Origin: Streptomyces thermolilacinus SPC6
Lineage (GTDB): Bacteria > Actinomycetota > Actinomycetes > Streptomycetales > Streptomycetaceae
NCBI RefSeq assembly: GCF_000478605.2
Contig: NZ_ASHX02000001.1
Coordinates: 1,837,895-1,901,894 of the forward strand
Length of the DNA: 64,000 bases
Reading direction: 5' to 3'
This document shows, piece by piece, positions 63,460 through 64,000 of the stretch; the first letter of the stretch is position 1, and each line of letters begins with the position of its first letter. The translations under genes were made by a program, and so were the position numbers. The notes below the pieces were generated by a model that made no database searches, was not told where the DNA came from, and was given only the letters and a program-made list of their open reading frames with translations.

Positions 63460-64000
63460 ATGGTCAATCTGACGCGCATCTACACCCGCACCGGCGACAA
63501 GGGCACCACGGCGCTCGGCGACATGAGCCGTACCGCCAAGACGGATCTCCGGATCGCGGCGTACGCCGACGCCAACGAGGCGAACGCCGTGATCGGGACC
63601 GCCATCGCCCTCGGCGAGCTGCCCGAGGAGGTCGTCAAGGTGCTCGTACGGGTGCAGAACGACCTGTTCGACGTGGGCGCGGACCTGGCGACCCCCGTGG
63701 TGGAGAACCCGGAGTACCCGCCGCTGCGGGTCGAGCAGCCGTACATCGACAAGCTGGAGGCGGACTGCGACCGGTTCCTGGAGGACCTGGAGAAGCTGCG
63801 CTCCTTCATCCTGCCGGGCGGCACGCCGGGCGCGGCGCTGCTGCACCAGGCGTGCACGGTGGTCCGCCGCGCGGAGCGTTCGACGTGGGCCGCGCTGGAG
63901 GTGCACGGCGAGACGATGAACGCCCTGACGGCCACGTACCTCAACCGGCTGTCCGACCTGCTGTTCATCCTGGCCAGGACGGCGAACAAGGAGGTCGGCG
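63460..64000 (+). CDS. Cob(I)alamin adenosyltransferase, PduO type, 3' end cut off by window
   Basis: 180 residues are visible; the family is about 190, so only the C terminus is missing. MVNLTRIYTRTGDKGTTALG is the PduO-type ATP-binding N terminus, followed by KTDLRIAAYADANEANAVIG, RVQNDLFDVGADLATPV, LPGGTPGAALLHQACTVVRR, AERSTW and YLNRLSDLLFILAR with the conserved Arg residues. It adenosylates cob(I)alamin to make coenzyme B12, the cofactor of IcmA. Linkage to icmA, meaB and mce within 33 kb fits that role. Confidence 0.93.
   Translation, partial: MVNLTRIYTRTGDKGTTALGDMSRTAKTDLRIAAYADANEANAVIGTAIALGELPEEVVKVLVRVQNDLFDVGADLATPVVENPEYPPLRVEQPYIDKLEADCDRFLEDLEKLRSFILPGGTPGAALLHQACTVVRRAERSTWAALEVHGETMNALTATYLNRLSDLLFILARTANKEVG

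Noticed and set aside
63262..63460. Possible cobalamin riboswitch before the adenosyltransferase
   Set aside because: The gene appears leaderless and the 198-bp divergent region shows no B12-box sequence or long leader structure that I can recognise.

Overview
The window is about 64 kb of very GC-rich DNA (roughly 73 percent by eye, strong G/C bias at third codon positions, frequent GTG starts). It carries Streptomyces-type genes throughout: a GlgE-pathway operon, the polarity proteins Scy and FilP, an AbsC-like MarR regulator, NucS, and the cslA/glxA/GH6 glycan locus. From memory the order follows the core chromosome of Streptomyces coelicolor, around SCO5443 down to about SCO5380. This assignment was not checked by a search. 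I saw no tRNA, rRNA, insertion sequence, prophage or CRISPR array.

Layout. 1-7.3 kb: glgE (5' end cut off), treS, mak, glgB, which turn trehalose into branched alpha-glucan through maltose 1-phosphate. 7.3-12.2 kb: a HelD-like helicase, a small membrane protein, a MerR regulator translationally coupled to a thioredoxin, and a secreted beta-propeller. 12.4-16.4 kb: a dicarboxylate symporter divergent from a CitA/DcuS-type two-component system. 16.4-24.8 kb: two HTH proteins, then pfkA, pta, ackA and pyk (lower glycolysis and acetate overflow). 24.8-29.1 kb: an uncharacterised envelope triplet (DUF6230, DUF6114 and a Pro/Ser/Thr-rich anchored protein) downstream of a two-domain thioredoxin. 29.3-33.3 kb: TetR, GNAT, icmA with a strong palindromic operator, DUF3817, MarR. 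33.5-38.3 kb: a GH6 lipoprotein, glxA and cslA. 38.6-42.6 kb: a frameshifted secreted-protein gene, a thiamine-binding protein, DUF3817, three tandem AIM24 paralogues, absC. 42.8-45.6 kb: meaB, a thiolase and methylmalonyl-CoA epimerase. 45.8-50.8 kb: scy and filP. 51-54.7 kb: two paralogous ABC exporters. 55-64 kb: a small zinc-motif protein, a luciferase-like oxidoreductase, an SCO5389-family protein, nucS, a large membrane-anchored NTPase, a STAS protein, 3-hydroxybutyryl-CoA dehydrogenase and the start of a PduO-type cobalamin adenosyltransferase.

How the genes fit together. Several loci converge on acyl-CoA and B12 metabolism: icmA (mutase), meaB (mutase chaperone), mce (epimerase), thiolase, 3-hydroxybutyryl-CoA dehydrogenase and the adenosyltransferase that makes the cofactor. 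A second theme is the growing hyphal tip: Scy and FilP organise the tip, and CslA/GlxA/GH6 make and process a tip-associated glycan.

Non-coding structure. Many genes start 6 nt after a TAnnnT hexamer without a ribosome binding site, which suggests leaderless transcripts. Most transcription units end in perfect or near-perfect GC-rich hairpins. Several long palindromes lie just upstream of genes and are candidate operators. The least explained material is the DUF6230/DUF6114 triplet with its roughly 700 bp control region, the NTPase with a long surface tail, the AIM24 triplet, and a repetitive non-coding stretch at 54.9-55.4 kb.
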